Notes under the pieces: generated by a model | What the model was told of the DNA's origin: nothing | Seen by the model: only the letters and a program-made list of their open reading frames with translations | Databases searched by the model: none | Made by a program: the position numbers and the translations under genes | Source of the DNA: Sitta carolinensis | Lineage: Eukaryota; Chordata; Aves; Passeriformes; Sittidae | DNA: 64,000 nt | Assembly (NCBI GenBank): GCA_032173965.1 | Contig: JAVUNC010000004.1 | Location: forward strand, 57,287,501 to 57,351,500 | Direction of reading: 5' to 3' | Shown here: positions 40,801 through 54,356 of the stretch, one piece after another | Position numbering within the stretch: the stretch's first letter is position 1 | Layout: each line of letters opens with the position of its first letter

Positions 40801-42300
40801 GGAGGGCTCACTCTGCAAGTGTGTTTCTGGACAATAGCATTTCTAGGATATTTGAGAAGCACAGTACCTAATTATCTGCTATTTGGCTAAATTGGGCTGT
40901 ATGGTGTATATAGAGTTATGCTTCCATAGAAAATTAATCTTCATTTGCTGTAGGAAGAGTTTTTTGGGGTAAGATTTTTCCTATTTTTTCCCCTTTTCTA
41001 TCTTTCTCTCTTTTGCCTTCTTCCTTTAAGAGTTTTCACCAATATTTATCGTTCTTATACGATCTTAAAACCAGAATCATCTTGTCTAAATTTCTCATAA
41101 TGCTGTACTGTATGTATGGCTTTTTTTTTTGTTAGTCTTATCTTTTCATGTACCACCTATATAATGTAATGTAATAAGCATTGAGTGTTGAGTCATTTAA
41201 AATAATTTATTATGCCATGAAAATTTATTGTGCTATTTCAATTAATTTCTAAGGTAAGCTAATTTCTAAGAATGAAGTAGCAAGAAAAATGACAAATAGT
41301 GACACCTTGTATTTTCATGATAAAATTTTGAGAGAAGGTTCTTTCCTGAGTTGGTCATTGAGTTGAGCATTACTGGGATGACCAGTCACTGTGACCATTG
41401 AAGCTTGTATGCATGTGTTCTGTCATCTCAGGCAAGCACCTGAATGTCTTTATTCACTACCTCAGTGACAAATGTTAAATGCTGTGGGGCTGATTTGATC
41501 ATCTTGGTAATTGCATTTTATATGGGTTGACATAGCTATAAAAGAATGAAAAGCTGTGTTACAACCCAAAAAATGTTATTTCTGGATGTTTCATTTGCCA
41601 TTTCTCATTGAGATGAGGGAAAAGAAGCAGAAAAGATACAGAGAGAACCTGCAGACTTGGAGTGTTTTAGAGGTGCTTCATGATGTGTTTATACATAAAC
41701 CATAGAAGTGAAAAGTCTTTTTTTTTATTTTGGATGTCAGCATAATATCCTACTCCCGTCACTGCCAGTGTTTTGTCTCTAGAGATTGATTCACGGAAGT
41801 GTGATGCACAGACACATGTGAAAGCACAAGTAGTTGTTATCTTTAGTTAAATGTTAAGGTGATCATGATCTCACATATCATTCTAGTTTACTTTTGTGAT
41901 TGAATGATTTGCTCTCTCTAGAAGTTGATTGCTATAGAAAAAAAGTTATTGATTAATTTTATTAAATCCTTTCTGGAAACATTTTTTTTTTTAGCTTGCT
42001 TACTTGCTAAGTTCAACACTTTACCTTTTCATGGTTCAAAATAATTGTTTCTTGGCCTCCATGTAAATGAGCTACAAAGGATGGATTGAAATGAAGCTAT
42101 ACTTGTGGGAGACTGTGGGAAGAATGAAAAAGGGTGCATTTAACACTACCCAAAGGAACTATCCCTGAAAGAGGTAGGAAGTCCCAAAATGTTCATCTGA
42201 AATCATTGAGCCTTACTGCAACTCGGTAATTTTTGTTTGAATCAGCTGACATGAGGCAATGTCTGTCCAGAAACTAATGCACCACGTGTGCATTTCTTTA

Positions 42301-42316
42301 CACACACACACACACA
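42301..42316. repeat. (CA)8 microsatellite
   Basis: About eight CA units precede tgcatg. Confidence 0.9.
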
Positions 42317-43346
42317 TGCATGTTGTTAGATTTCTTAATTTCAGTTTAATCAATGCATGCCTGAACCTGAAGTCTGTATTTAAATGAGGATATAAGGAGG
42401 ATATGGTCCGTCAGTCTGTCTGTCGGTCATCAGGTTCTTATGCTTTTTAATGAACCACAACACCTTCCCAGAGGTCCTTTGATAGGTAAGGGCTTGGACA
42501 TGTTTTCTAGTTGAACCTGCTAAAAGCATCTGCCCAGTCTTTGGGACAGCTCAGCCTGGTGGTTTTTGTGCAGCTCCAGAGTGCAGGTACCTTTGTTCTC
42601 CCTGAAGTTTCCAAAGTCTGGTACGGTGACAGAGGGGATAATTCCTCCTCCCCCTGTAGCCTCTGGGCTTTGTACTCGGGCCACTCCCTCCCTATGGCAG
42701 GAACAGTCCTGCAGCTGCCCAGCTTGAGCAGAAGCCTGATGCAGGTGAAAAGAGAGCTGGATGTCCACAGGACCATTACTGCTGGAGTGAGCTCTTAGTG
42801 GGCTTGAGCGTATGTGACCCAGAGAGAGAGGAGAGAGCCAAGCCCACCAGTGGGCTTAACAGGGATTTCAAGTAACTGCCTTAGAGTGCTCTGAGACTAA
42901 ACTTGTCTGAAAATTAAGATCATAAATATATTTTTCTGTCAATTATATCCTTATGTTAGCACTTAATCCTCTTGCAAGGATTTTAATTAGCATATAAACC
43001 AGCTCACTGTTTCATTACAGACTGTCAAAAGGAGTAAGAAAATATTTAAAAACTATTTATTAAGAAAATACTTTTTAAAGATACATTTTTCCTGTGCCTT
43101 TAGAGTACAGGCGGAAAGACTGCAGATGAAAAATGCATTATATTATTGTTTCCTTCAGGGATTAATGTCTTGAATGACAAGAGCAAAAATTTGGGGAGGT
43201 ATGTTGTTCCTGTGTATGGTGTGGATTTTTTTGCGGTATGCTTTAATGATGTTTGCTGGCCATGTCAGGATACTTTGTGCATTTTCACAACCCTGTCTGG
43301 GTTTTGGGAATAGTCTAGAGAATACATGTTACTTGCACATGTCTAG

Positions 43347-43367
43347 AGATTACAGTTACTGTAATCT
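43347..43367. repeat. Perfect 10-bp palindrome
   Basis: AGATTACAGT and ACTGTAATCT are perfect reverse complements separated by one T. It could be a paired transcription-factor site or chance. Confidence 0.85.
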
Positions 43368-45760
43368 TGGATAGCTTTTTGTAATTCATTTATTTTTGTA
43401 ACCTGGGGCTTTCCACTGTGCTGAATACTTACTGACCTTTAATTTCATTTACTGGAGGGTGGAGAGGAAAGAGGAGAAAAGAAAGGCTTTAGGAAATCCC
43501 TTTCCCCGCCCTGCAAAAGAAGGTAACTTTCTGTTTAAGTCTTGTTTGGGCTTAAAGGCTGTAAGCAGAGGAAAAAATACAGATAATTTTGCATCCTTCA
43601 TTAAAGCCAAATGTTGAAAGCAAAGTATCAAATATTCAGGAGCATTACAAATTTGATATAACCTCTGGAATAGATGAGTGTTTAAGATTAATAAAATGTT
43701 TGTAGCCCCTACTCAACAACCTTTATGCTGATACATGATTATTACTAACATGCTCTAGTTAATACTGCAGTAATGCTCACTTAAATTGGGTATTTTTTAT
43801 AATGGATTTTGCTTTGGATTAATAATGTACACACCAGATTATTAATCTCTTAAGAGGCTTTTCTTCCTACTTAAACATCATCTGGTTTTCTCAGACTGAA
43901 AATGTTTCTTCATGCAGTTGCTTACTTTTTTGCTAGATTAGTTTAATCTGCTCCTTTATTTCCATTTTTAATCAATACCAGACATTTAGTATAGTAATAT
44001 TTTTCTCGTGATCCGAAAGGTTGATTTCTACAGCTGGAGAAAATCTATTTGTTCATTTCTTAACCTTTTGACATGTCTGTTTTTACAAGCCCAGCTGTTT
44101 GTGATGGGGGATTGAAGTATAGAGTAACAACTACAGAAGGAAACATCTCTTGTTATGAGCAGAGTGTAAGCTGAGTCCAATGCAATGAGGGAGGAGTAGG
44201 TTTACACAAGATTTTTGCACACTAGAATAAAAAAGAAGAGACCCTATTCTTCCTTCACATGATTGTGTGTTGAATTTTCATGTGGTGTAAATAAAAGGTG
44301 AATTTAAAAAAGTTTTATTCACATCTCTTGGACATATGACTGTAAAATTGACTTGCAAATAGGTTAGACCACTGATTCTCCACTGTAAAAGCAGACCCAG
44401 CAGAGAGACAGGTCTGAAAAGTCAAGACCACAGAGCCCTGTGTGAAGTTGATAAAATGCCCTTGCCGCTGTCACAAACAGGGAAATGCAGGAGTTTAAAG
44501 CATTTGGAAAGGAATCAGTTTACAGGATCTGCACTCTTAAGTGTTTTCTGATGGCTGAACCCAGGCTGAGGAGTGTCCCAAGTCGATGCTGAATGTAGGT
44601 GGTGAAGAAAGAAGTAGTTCTATCTGTCTTCTGTCTCAGGGTATTATAGCTATCAAACCTTAAGGCTTCAGCAACTCAATGCCAGTCCTACTTTTATCAC
44701 ACTTGGAAAGCATAACCATTATATCAAAACAACTTAACCTTACCTGTGCTTTTCCAGTAAGAGTGAAGGGTTGTAATAGTGACAACAGATCAAGATTTCT
44801 CCTTCTTTCTCAAGATAAGTTGTATCATCTGGCAACAGGTGATTCTTTTGCATGTATTTATGCCTTATATATGTACATAATATAAAGTTCGAAGGTTTTT
44901 TCCTCTCCTTATGTCATAAAACCCCCTATCTGAACGTGTTGCAGTGCCAAAGGACGCCGCAGTGATTACATGTGCTATAAGCACGTGAGATGGCTTCTGC
45001 GCTAAAGAGAGGAGCAGTTAAGGGTCTGTCTTCAGCAGCAAAGAATCAGAATGGGCGTAGTCCTGTTCTGGACCATACAGATGCTCTAACTGAGGCTTCT
45101 GTTGCCAGTGGGACTGGGCAGCTGTGGTGGAGAGCCAGCTATGCCCTAGCACAGGGCTGATGGCAGACACTGCAGCACCACCTCTGGGTTGTGCAGACAA
45201 AAACAGCTTGTCTTCTAAGTGCGTAGAACATTATCCTCGTGGGCTGCTGATAACTAATTACAAATGAGCAGTATGGTTCCCCCCCCATTTTAGTAGGGTG
45301 GCTATTTTAGCTTCTGATTTAAATACAGTAAATGTTTCCTTAGAACTCACATGGAAAAAGTCCATGTCTAAGCACTTTGGAAATTTGAAAACCTTGACAT
45401 GCTTCATGTACATCCTTTCTGTACTGCTTTGTCAAGTCTCAAAGTTTTTTCTTTTCTTTTTCTTCTTTTTTCCCTCCTTAAAATGAATCTATTTCAGATG
45501 AGAATGTGGAGTTGCGTAATGAATTACCTTTATTTGTGCAAAGTGTAAGCTGTCACTGCCCACACCCATTCATCTCTGTAACAAAGGGGATAAATGAAAG
45601 GGGCAAGTGGGAGTGCTAAGGAGGGATTCCTAGCTACATCACTATGTGCAGAGTAATATTGCAGGCTCAAAGCAGAACCACGGGTATCAGCGATATGTTC
45701 CTAAACCAATTGTAAGTCTGAAAAGAGAAAAGCAAACATTAGAGAAAGGAATGTCAACAC

Positions 45761-45775
45761 GGGGGGGGGGGGGGG
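45761..45775. repeat. (G)15 homopolymer
   Basis: Fifteen consecutive G follow aacac. Such runs are error-prone in sequencing, so the length is uncertain. Confidence 0.9.
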
Positions 45776-47609
45776 ATGGTGGGCTTCAGTATAACACAGT
45801 GCATACTGCATAATCGTTTTCCTGTTTGCTAATGGTGATTATCAGGTCTTTTATCTTAAATATGCTTCTTGCCACCTTTGGATGTGAGAGATACTGCTGA
45901 CATAGTGAGGCTTGGAGTTTGAACTATCCTTTTCATAGTAAATAGAACTTGATAATGAAAAAACCTCTTGGTCCCTCCACTAACAAATCTGGCAAATCCC
46001 TGTGGTACTATTTTGCTCCCATCCCTGTATGTCAATGTTATTGTGATTGCTAAGAAAATCAGTAAAATGGAAGACCACAACTCAGAATCTTACAAATTGG
46101 CAGTGGTGACTGGCTAACAGTATCGAGTAGCTAAGTATTCTATTCTTGCTTTCCTGGGCTTCCAGCCTGTCCCATTTTTCCCTGTGCAGTATTCTTCCAT
46201 TGTAAAGTTATTGGCAGATGCAGAAGTATTATCAATAAATTATCAGCTGTATCAGGATTTTTTCTTGAATGTTCTTCTAACACAGAAAGTCCTTTTTTTT
46301 CCTGGGCATGAATGAGTTCTAAATAAATCACTTATCCAACATATATCAATATATGTTAAATGTAGTGATCAAACTGGGTTAGATTTTGTACAATCCTCTG
46401 GCAGATACTTCTAGAAACAGTTTGTGACAATGCTGTTCATTGAATCCTAAAAATGACTTTATATTGTTGCACCTTAAAAGGCAATAGGGATTATCGATAT
46501 TGAAGGCTCTTCTTGATAATTTCGGTGAAATTTGTGCTGTGCTTGTTGGGAGATGCTTTCTACTAGTCTCTGGTAATTTTGCCATTGAAGGTCTCTTGCC
46601 CATGGTGATCCACTGGCAGCTTCTCTTCTCTCCATCAATGTGCACGTTCATGTCACAGTTTAGCTGTGGCTCTCTCCAGTTTTTGAGTTTGCATTTGTTC
46701 TGAGTCAAGATTAGCTGTAACATATGCTATGCGAAAGGCACCAATATGAGCACAGTCAGTTTGACTATTCCCATAGTGAAGTGTTCAGGCCTTCAGTGCA
46801 AGATGCCTTTGTCATTATTTTCAAAGAACTTTGCTGTAATTTCATCAGGAGGAGAATGTTTCTCCCAGATTGTTTTTCTAACCTTCAAAGCATTTTGTAA
46901 TGAATTTATAATTGGCAACGTCTGTGCATAGTTTAAAGGTTTGAAGTGCTTCAAGTCTGTTAGTTTTACATTATAATGAACATGTATTAACTGAAAAATC
47001 ATTGGAGAGGAAATTTTAGTATCTCCTGGTGCTCTCTTAAGTGATGCTGATCAATTGTAAAAGGGACTTTTACTCTCATGCTACTTAGCCTGGCAAAGAG
47101 TAATAGCCATTCTTATGTCCTGTGGTATTAAGAGATACATGGTTTTGGATACAGAAATAAGTATAGCTGATTTCACCCATGGCTGTATTTAGAAGTTAGT
47201 GAAAAAGAAAAAAAGATGGAGTAAACCCACCGTCCTTCTCTTTTGTTGAATAAAGGTACTTGAACTGAATCAGCTTGCAAATAATTTCATCATCTTACTA
47301 ATTGTTATGTCTGGTCATCTGTTTGCACTCTTACTGACTTAATTACGCAAACTTCACAAATCTTTTGTCAAAATCTTTGTTAAGGAAACACTTTAATAAT
47401 GGCAAAATTTCTATATAAATGTAAAAGTGAATGCTTCTTAATGAAATTCTGCCTATGTGAGTCATACATTATAAGGAATGCCAAAGGGGGAAGAGTAGGG
47501 AATTGCCCAGCTAAACTTCTTTTAACCTGTGCCTCTTTGTAATAAAATAATGGCAGTCAGGGTTTCCAAAGAGATGCGGGTTTGAAAAGTGAGCACGCCA
47601 GCTAATAGC

Positions 47610-47890
47610 TGTGGTACGGGGCTGGACGCCGCGGAACAATACCGATGTAGTGGCCTCTCGGTGTGTCTCTGCCTCGCCGCTCAATAGTGAATGCGCAGCA
47701 TTGTTCAGCCGTGAAAACTCTCGGGGCGCTGGGGATGTCAGGGCAGACGGAGGGAATGTGATGTTCAGCTGGTAGGCTCCCTGTCAGAGGGCCGGGAGAG
47801 GCCGTTCCGCAGGGCTCCTCTGCTCTGCCAGCTTGGTGCTTGTCCGTGCCTCGTCCCTGCAGGCATCTACCGCTCGGCAGAGTGCCCGTG
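47610..47890. promoter_or_regulatory. CpG-island-like patch inside the 5' intron
   Basis: About 280 bp holds roughly 21 CpG dinucleotides at about 58% GC by hand count, close to the number expected without CpG depletion. The flanks are AT-rich and nearly CpG-free. It contains an NRF1-like TGCGCAGC (47,692-47,699) and two SOX-like sites in opposite orientation (AACAAT at 47,635-47,640, CATTGTT at 47,699-47,705). This suggests an alternative promoter or unmethylated enhancer. No clear first-exon donor was identified. A 138-codon minus-strand open frame overlaps it, but it resembles no known protein and is probably a composition effect. Confidence 0.45.
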
Positions 47891-50800
47891 GGACAGCATG
47901 AAGAGAGGGGAAGGATTTTTTTCTCCTCCTGATGGGTTTCATGTTTGAGTGTTAAGTGAAAGGTTTCCCTGAGTGGAGTTAGAAGGCAACATTTGAATTT
48001 GAGGAAAAGTGTGGACATAACAGAAGTTATTTCATTGAGGATATGCAGCTAAATGGTCTAAATTTGATCACAGGTTTTGGAAGAAAATAAATGCTTAACT
48101 GTGTAGGGGGTTGGTTTTGTTGTTTGTTTTTTGTTTTTTTTTACATAAAAAGAGACTCTAGATAAGTCATGAGAATGTCTCTTAAGTGAATTACCTTGTC
48201 AGTTCCCATGCATATAGGGTAGGGAGTTGAGAAAGCTTTGATAGTCTCTCTGTAAACAGGAATAACAAGAATTGTTTTTAGTATGGCTTATTGGGAAAAT
48301 CCTGCAGTTCCACCACAGAGTTAATACATTTTCCCCCATCCTCAGCCCCTACACTCACTTGTTTTAGACCACAAAATTGGCCTTTGTGGCTAAGTTTCTC
48401 CAAGTTCAAGCAGTGTGTTTTGAATTTGAGAAATTGATTTGGATTCTAGCTCTAGTATTTTAAAAAGGAAGGATTTGCTACTTCTTTCTCATAGAAAACA
48501 AGCAAGTGGAAAACCCAAACAAGGAAAGTGGTAGGACTGAATGTCCCTATCTGGAAGAAAGATAAAGTGCGAAAGAAAAATCTGAGAAAAATAACTGCTT
48601 TAGCTGTATTAACTGGATTTAAATAGGAGTCTTAGTTTCTGTTTTCCCTGTCTCTGATCTAAACACTGAGAAGATTCATCTGGATTGTTTACTGAATACC
48701 AATGGGTTTAGATATTGTTTATTGTAGTTAACAAGAACTCTGAAAACTGGCCTATATAAGTGCTTGAAGGCTGCAAAAGAGAAGTAAAATGGGTACTGAC
48801 TATAAAAGCCAGAAAAGCAGAAGGATGGTAGCAGATAGTTGTCTAATGTCTTTTCATGAGTGTTTTAAATTTCAGCTAGCTTGCTGTGAACCGCAAGTGG
48901 TACGTTTTTAAGAATTTTCATGCCCCCTCTCTTGTTTGCATTTGTCAGGGTTTTTTTTTTTCCTCCAGATTGACAAAAAATTCCTTAATAAATCCAATGG
49001 TCAGAAGAAACCTGAAGATCCCTTTTTTTATTAACTTTCTTTGTATGCTGTTACATGTGTATAAAATTCAATTAATATACCCCTGAATAGGAATGTTAAA
49101 GAATTTTAATACTTTGAAGTCTATTATTTTTCTGAAGCTCTTGGTAAAGAAGGTACAGGGACTCTGCAATATATATAGCTTTAATAAAATGAATGTCTGG
49201 TTCAAATTAAGCTTTTTATTGCTCTGATAAGAAAGCACAGAGAAAGGCTTATGACTCAGGAAGTCAGTTGCTGTGAATTATGCTCCAAATGTTCTCTGTA
49301 ACCAAGTCTAGGCCTCTAATCTGTTTGCTTCTTGCCCTGTGGCTTCTGAAGTGTGATTGTTGTCACTGTTAATCTTGAATTCTGATACGTCTGTAAGTGT
49401 TGCAGACATTAACAGCATCTGCATATGGGTGCAGAGGCTGCACTGCTCTGTATGCTGACATTGCAGAGATATCAATCTCAATTCATGATTTGCTTCTTGA
49501 ATACAAAAACTCTCAGGAAACTATTGCTTGTTGGGATAGGAATTTTGCTCTCAATGGTTTGTCTTCATGAAATAACAGCAAGGAAGTATTGTAGATACTG
49601 CAGAAGGGCCTTAAAGCAACTCTGAAAGCATTGTGAAGACTTCTTCATTCACAAACATGGATCTGTTGGAGTGGCTTTCATAGACATGCCTGAAAAGCTG
49701 ACAAGGCAGAGAAGAGAAGGGAATGACAAGGAAGGGAAGTTTCATTTTCATGTAGCACTGTATTTTCTCTGTATTGCAGCAGGCAGTTGAGGACATTGAG
49801 AGGAAAGGTATAAAACACGATGCCCATAATTTAAAAGTACAGATGTTCTCCCCATGCTCCAGGGGGCAATTTGGGAGGATCAAATCAAGGTAAATGGCAG
49901 TCCTGATGTGATAGGGTCATCAGTAGAAAATAAAAAATGAAGAATTGGGGTGGATGCATTTTTAAGGACCTGTTGTTTGTGGCAGCAACAAGATGCCTTT
50001 AATTTTTCTGCTGTGACCAGTTATTTCACTGCCATTTGGCAGTCTTAATCTTCTTGGCCTTATTTATGTAAAATTCCACACTTGGCTGTAGAAGCAATAG
50101 AGTGAGAAGACATTGTGTATGTTCAATTCCTTTGACCCTGAACATCTACTTGGTTTCTTTTTATTTATTTTCATTTAAAGGTTTGTGAGATGTCAAAATA
50201 CTGATTATTGTGTTTTGTAAAAGTCCACTGCAGTCATTTATTAAATCCAGAGTCCTTTAACTGTCATTGCATATGTTCCTATTGAACTGGGATTCTGAAA
50301 GAGCCGTTAGCTTACTGTTGTAATGCCACCTTAAAAATAAGATCGAACGTTCCCTTTTAGGAGGGTGAACATAAGGAAACAACTGACTCGAAATGCCAGA
50401 GCCAGTCTGCGGTGCAGCCAGACCACCAATATGTCTTAGTTCCAAGCTGTGTTGAATTTAAGGATTCTCCTCCACAAGACATAAATATGAATGCTGCTTT
50501 TTTGCAACTTATATTTTCATTCAAGAGAGGAAACACAGAAGAAAGTTTTCGTTTTATTGAAAATGTGAACATCTGTTAGGAGGAGCCTGCTGTTACTATT
50601 TCAGTTCTGTTTCAAAATTCTGGTCGCTAAACTTCCTGAGGTGCAGAGGAGGTTCCAGTAAGTGGCTTTAGTTCTAAACCAAATGGGAGAGATCATTTAG
50701 CTGTATTTAAAGAAAAACATCAATTATTTAAAGCTTCTGAAACTCAGTTCTATTTGGCATCTAACACTGTCTGCTCTATCAGAGAACTGTCTTTTATAAA

Positions 50801-53665
50801 ATATGTTTTGCTTCATGGAGTATTTTCACTGGAAAGATTCATAAGTCAACAGAGAATTTGGTGGCAGAAGCAAACAAAAAAAACCTTTTAAATGAGTTTA
50901 AAAGAACTAATCTATTTGTGCTAGATACTGTAGTTACAAGTTATATTGAATTTGAAAGAGGTGAACTGTAAAAGGATGTCTTCTTTAGGGTCACACAATT
51001 AAGTTTTTCATTGGAACTAGCAAGACTGATTCATAGATGCTACATTTCCTTCTTCTGAAATTGTGTCTCACTCTCTAAAATTTATTTTTACCCGTTTTAA
51101 AGCGGGAGACAGTTGACAATTTTTAGTCTTAGAAACCTCCCAATGTAAAGCAACAAATACTGTGTGCTATATTGGCTGATTAGCTGAGACCTCCTATGCG
51201 CTCATGCTGCAGTGGGCTTTGAAAGGTTGTAAACTTCAGTAACAACTTTAGGTTGCTTAGGTGAAGTTGAAAACAGTAGTGTGTTACATATTGGCCTGAC
51301 AGAACATTTGCTCAGAGCAGTGGGTTTGTCCAGGAAGAAGTAGAAACCAAACTTGGTGTCCCAGCGCTGTTACAGTGATACAGCGTAGCATGGCAAGTCA
51401 GTAGTGATGTGCCAGCAGCAAGGCCAGATCCTGTGTGCTGCTGGGTGGAAAGAAGGCTACCTATTTCATTCTGGCACAACAGTTTGTGTGCAAAAGTACT
51501 AAAACATTCAAGCAGCATCAAGTTGAACATACTTTTTACACTTCTTCACTAAGTGCCAGTACAAGCAGAGAAGAAAAGGATGTAAAAGCTTTCATTGCTT
51601 GTCTAGGGTGTTATTCCTCCATATGCATTCGCATCTACAGATCTTCACTGAACTTTCTCTGATTTACAATAGAATTGAACTGTGCCTTTTAAAAATTCTT
51701 TTTGAAGAAGAGAGAAGCCAGCATTCAAAATTGATAAGGAGATGGAAAATAATTCTTCTAAGAGGCATATAAATGGAGGATTGGATCCATATGCTGTTTG
51801 TGTTGCAGTACATCAGCAGCATGTGATGGCTTGTTCCTTTTGTTAGGTGTCTCTGCAGCACTGTGTACAGATTAAATAGCTACTGCATTGCAGAGAGTTG
51901 TTAATACATTACATTGCACTTCCAGGGAAGATGTCAGTTTGTCCTTTAGCCTGAATGTACCTTGTCGTTGAGTTAGGGGTGATTTTTTTTAAATTTTGCT
52001 GAGGATAACTTACTTTTTCAGTAAATCCTTAGCCAACTGGGAGCTATAGAATAACCTAGTTCTTAACCTCTGTAAGCTTCACTTATTGTTCAAGTTTAGA
52101 AAAATCAAAGTCTTGTTCCAAAATAAAAACAGGTCACCCTTCTCAAATCTTAATCCTGATACACTAAAAATGTGGTCTTATGCCACTGTACATACAGTAG
52201 AAGGAGATGGGGCAGAGAAAGGTATGCAACTCCTAAAATATGCAGATAAACAAAATGCATGAAATACCAGAAAATGAGAAGTGGGGCAAACCCATTATTT
52301 TTCTGGCACATCTGTATACTGTTTCATTTATGATGCACATCAGTAAAACAGGAGGCTTTGGTTTCTAGTCTTCTGTCCTGACAGCTCTCAGAGCTGTGCA
52401 TGTTTAAAGTGATGGAGGTTGAGGGGTTGTTCTTGGGGAAATTCATATGTGTGGGGGAAACTTCTGCTGACTTACACGTGGGGATGGAAGGGAGAGCTAA
52501 GGTCAGGTGTGGGTGTGCAGAAATGAAAGAGCAAGATAGAGCAAAGTAAGGATCTCAGCTCTGTTTTCCTCTTCCCACCTCCTTCCATGAGAGCTCCTTG
52601 TGCCAATTCAGACCAGTGGTTGAAGCTCGCACTGCAGTGCTGCCGCTCCTGTTTTTACCCAGCCCACTAAAACAGATGTGGGATGCTTTCTCTCATTCAG
52701 AGTTCAGGATCTTTGTCACCACTAAGTGATGAAGCTGCTGATATTACTTTTATATCTTAGGACTTCATGGTATTGACCAAGCAGTACCCTATGTTTGGTT
52801 AATGCTCTACGGGTCTGTCTGAGAATTAGTTCAAACCTGACTTGGAGATGATAAAAGCTTTGTAGGCAAGGTGAGCACAAGGTGCGAGGAAGCAGAAGTC
52901 CAGAGGCGTGAATCATTAGCTCCTGACAGAAATATGTGTGCTTGTGGAACATAGCTAACGTGTGGTGTATTTGCCACATTCAAGTGGTTTGAGTCTGTGG
53001 GTGCTGCACTGTAGATGTATTGAGAACTTTGGCACTGGTGTTGGCATTCTGTGCCTTTGAGTGTGTCCAGGACTTACAGATATGTGGTAGCTCACTCTAA
53101 AGTATTTTGCAGAAATCCTTTAATGTAAATATGTAAGTATTAAAAAAATCTTCTGAATCTGCAGAAGAATCCAGAGAATACACGAGAGAGTACAGCGATC
53201 TGTGATGTCAGCATTGCAGGCTGTAAACACCTGACCTTTTAGCCTGGGTAGAAGGGACTTTCACCCCCAGAGCCCTGACGTTCAGTTCAAAGTGTTTCAC
53301 AGCTTTGCCAATGGTTTCAAGGCTGTCTTTGCTTCCTTTTCTACCTCCAATTTCCTGCTGTAAGGCGTTGTACAAGGACCGTGCTCTTTAGGAATACTCT
53401 CAATGAATCCGAGGCCGTGTCATGTACAAGGACAGAGGTAGTGAATTTCAAGTGTAATTTTAAAGACAGATGCCTCTTTGTGGGCTACGTTTGAGCATGC
53501 AGCTGTGAGAGCACACCTGGAAAGTGGTGCCAGCAGCTGGGAACTCTGACTTCTTTTGCCTCCCAGCTCCAAGATGGAAATGCCACCACCCCCTCTGCAG
53601 GCAAAGGAGATGTCAGCTTTCTCACGGGTTAGCACCAGCCTATATCCTTTTTACTTTTCTGTTTT

Positions 53666-53767
53666 TCATCTTTTCTCCTGCTTCTCCTCTCGCTCTCTCC
53701 TCTCCTTTCTTTTTTTTTTTCTCTTTTTTTTCTTTTTTTTTTCTTCTTTTTTCTTTTTTTTCCTTTT
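53666..53767. repeat. Polypyrimidine (C/T) tract
   Basis: About 100 bases are almost entirely T and C, with T runs interrupted by single C. Mirror-like pyrimidine tracts of this kind can form triplex DNA. Confidence 0.85.
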
Positions 53768-53903
53768 ACTTGCCTTCATTGTTATTTAGCACAGAACGCT
53801 TGATAGTTTGGTTTTTACATTTTCTTCTGAAATTCATTTCTCTTGCCCTTAAAAGAAACCCTAACTACTGAAGCTTTGCAAGCACTCTGCAAAAGCCTGT
53901 TCC

Positions 53904-54013
53904 TGTTTATGTTAGAACAGAATAAGATCCAGAACGCTTCTATTTCCCAGGATCATCCTGGGAAATAGAATTCCTATTATATTGCAAGTTCATGGAAGTT
54001 TCTAACATAAACA
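53904..54013. repeat. Nested inverted repeat (hairpin) with near-perfect core
   Basis: The core (53,938-53,970) is TTCTATTTCCCAGGAT, one C, then its exact 16-nt reverse complement. Outside it, TGTTTATGTTAGAA (53,904-53,917) pairs exactly with TTCTAACATAAACA (54,000-54,013). The segments between the inner and outer arms (20 and 29 nt) do not pair well. The whole could be the remnant of a palindromic non-autonomous DNA transposon, a foldback element, or a hairpin RNA precursor. No target-site duplication was established. Confidence 0.88.
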
Positions 54014-54356
54014 CAGAAATTTCACAATACCAGCAAGTGATTTATTTGCTTTACATGCTTATCAATATTGTCTACAAATCAAGCAGACAAATGCTGTGGA
54101 AGTGCGGGCTCTATTTGATGTATGCTCAATGTTGTGCCTGGAAAAATAGAAGTTAGTGGGTGTTGCTCAGTGAAGTGTGCATTTTAAAGTTACCCACAGT
54201 GATGCCCATTGTCCTGTCCCTGAATTGCATGATGTCATGTGTCATTTAAAGCTTGTAGTGATGCTGAAGACTGTCGGTGCGCTGGGAAAAAGGCGATGAG
54301 AAAGTTGTGAATCAGGTTTCTGCAAAGCCTTTGTGTTTAGGGTTTTGATAGATAAA

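Noticed and set aside
47602..48018. 138-codon minus-strand open frame over the CpG-rich patch
   Set aside because: GC-rich DNA has fewer stop codons, and the translation resembles no known family. The CpG patch itself is reported instead.
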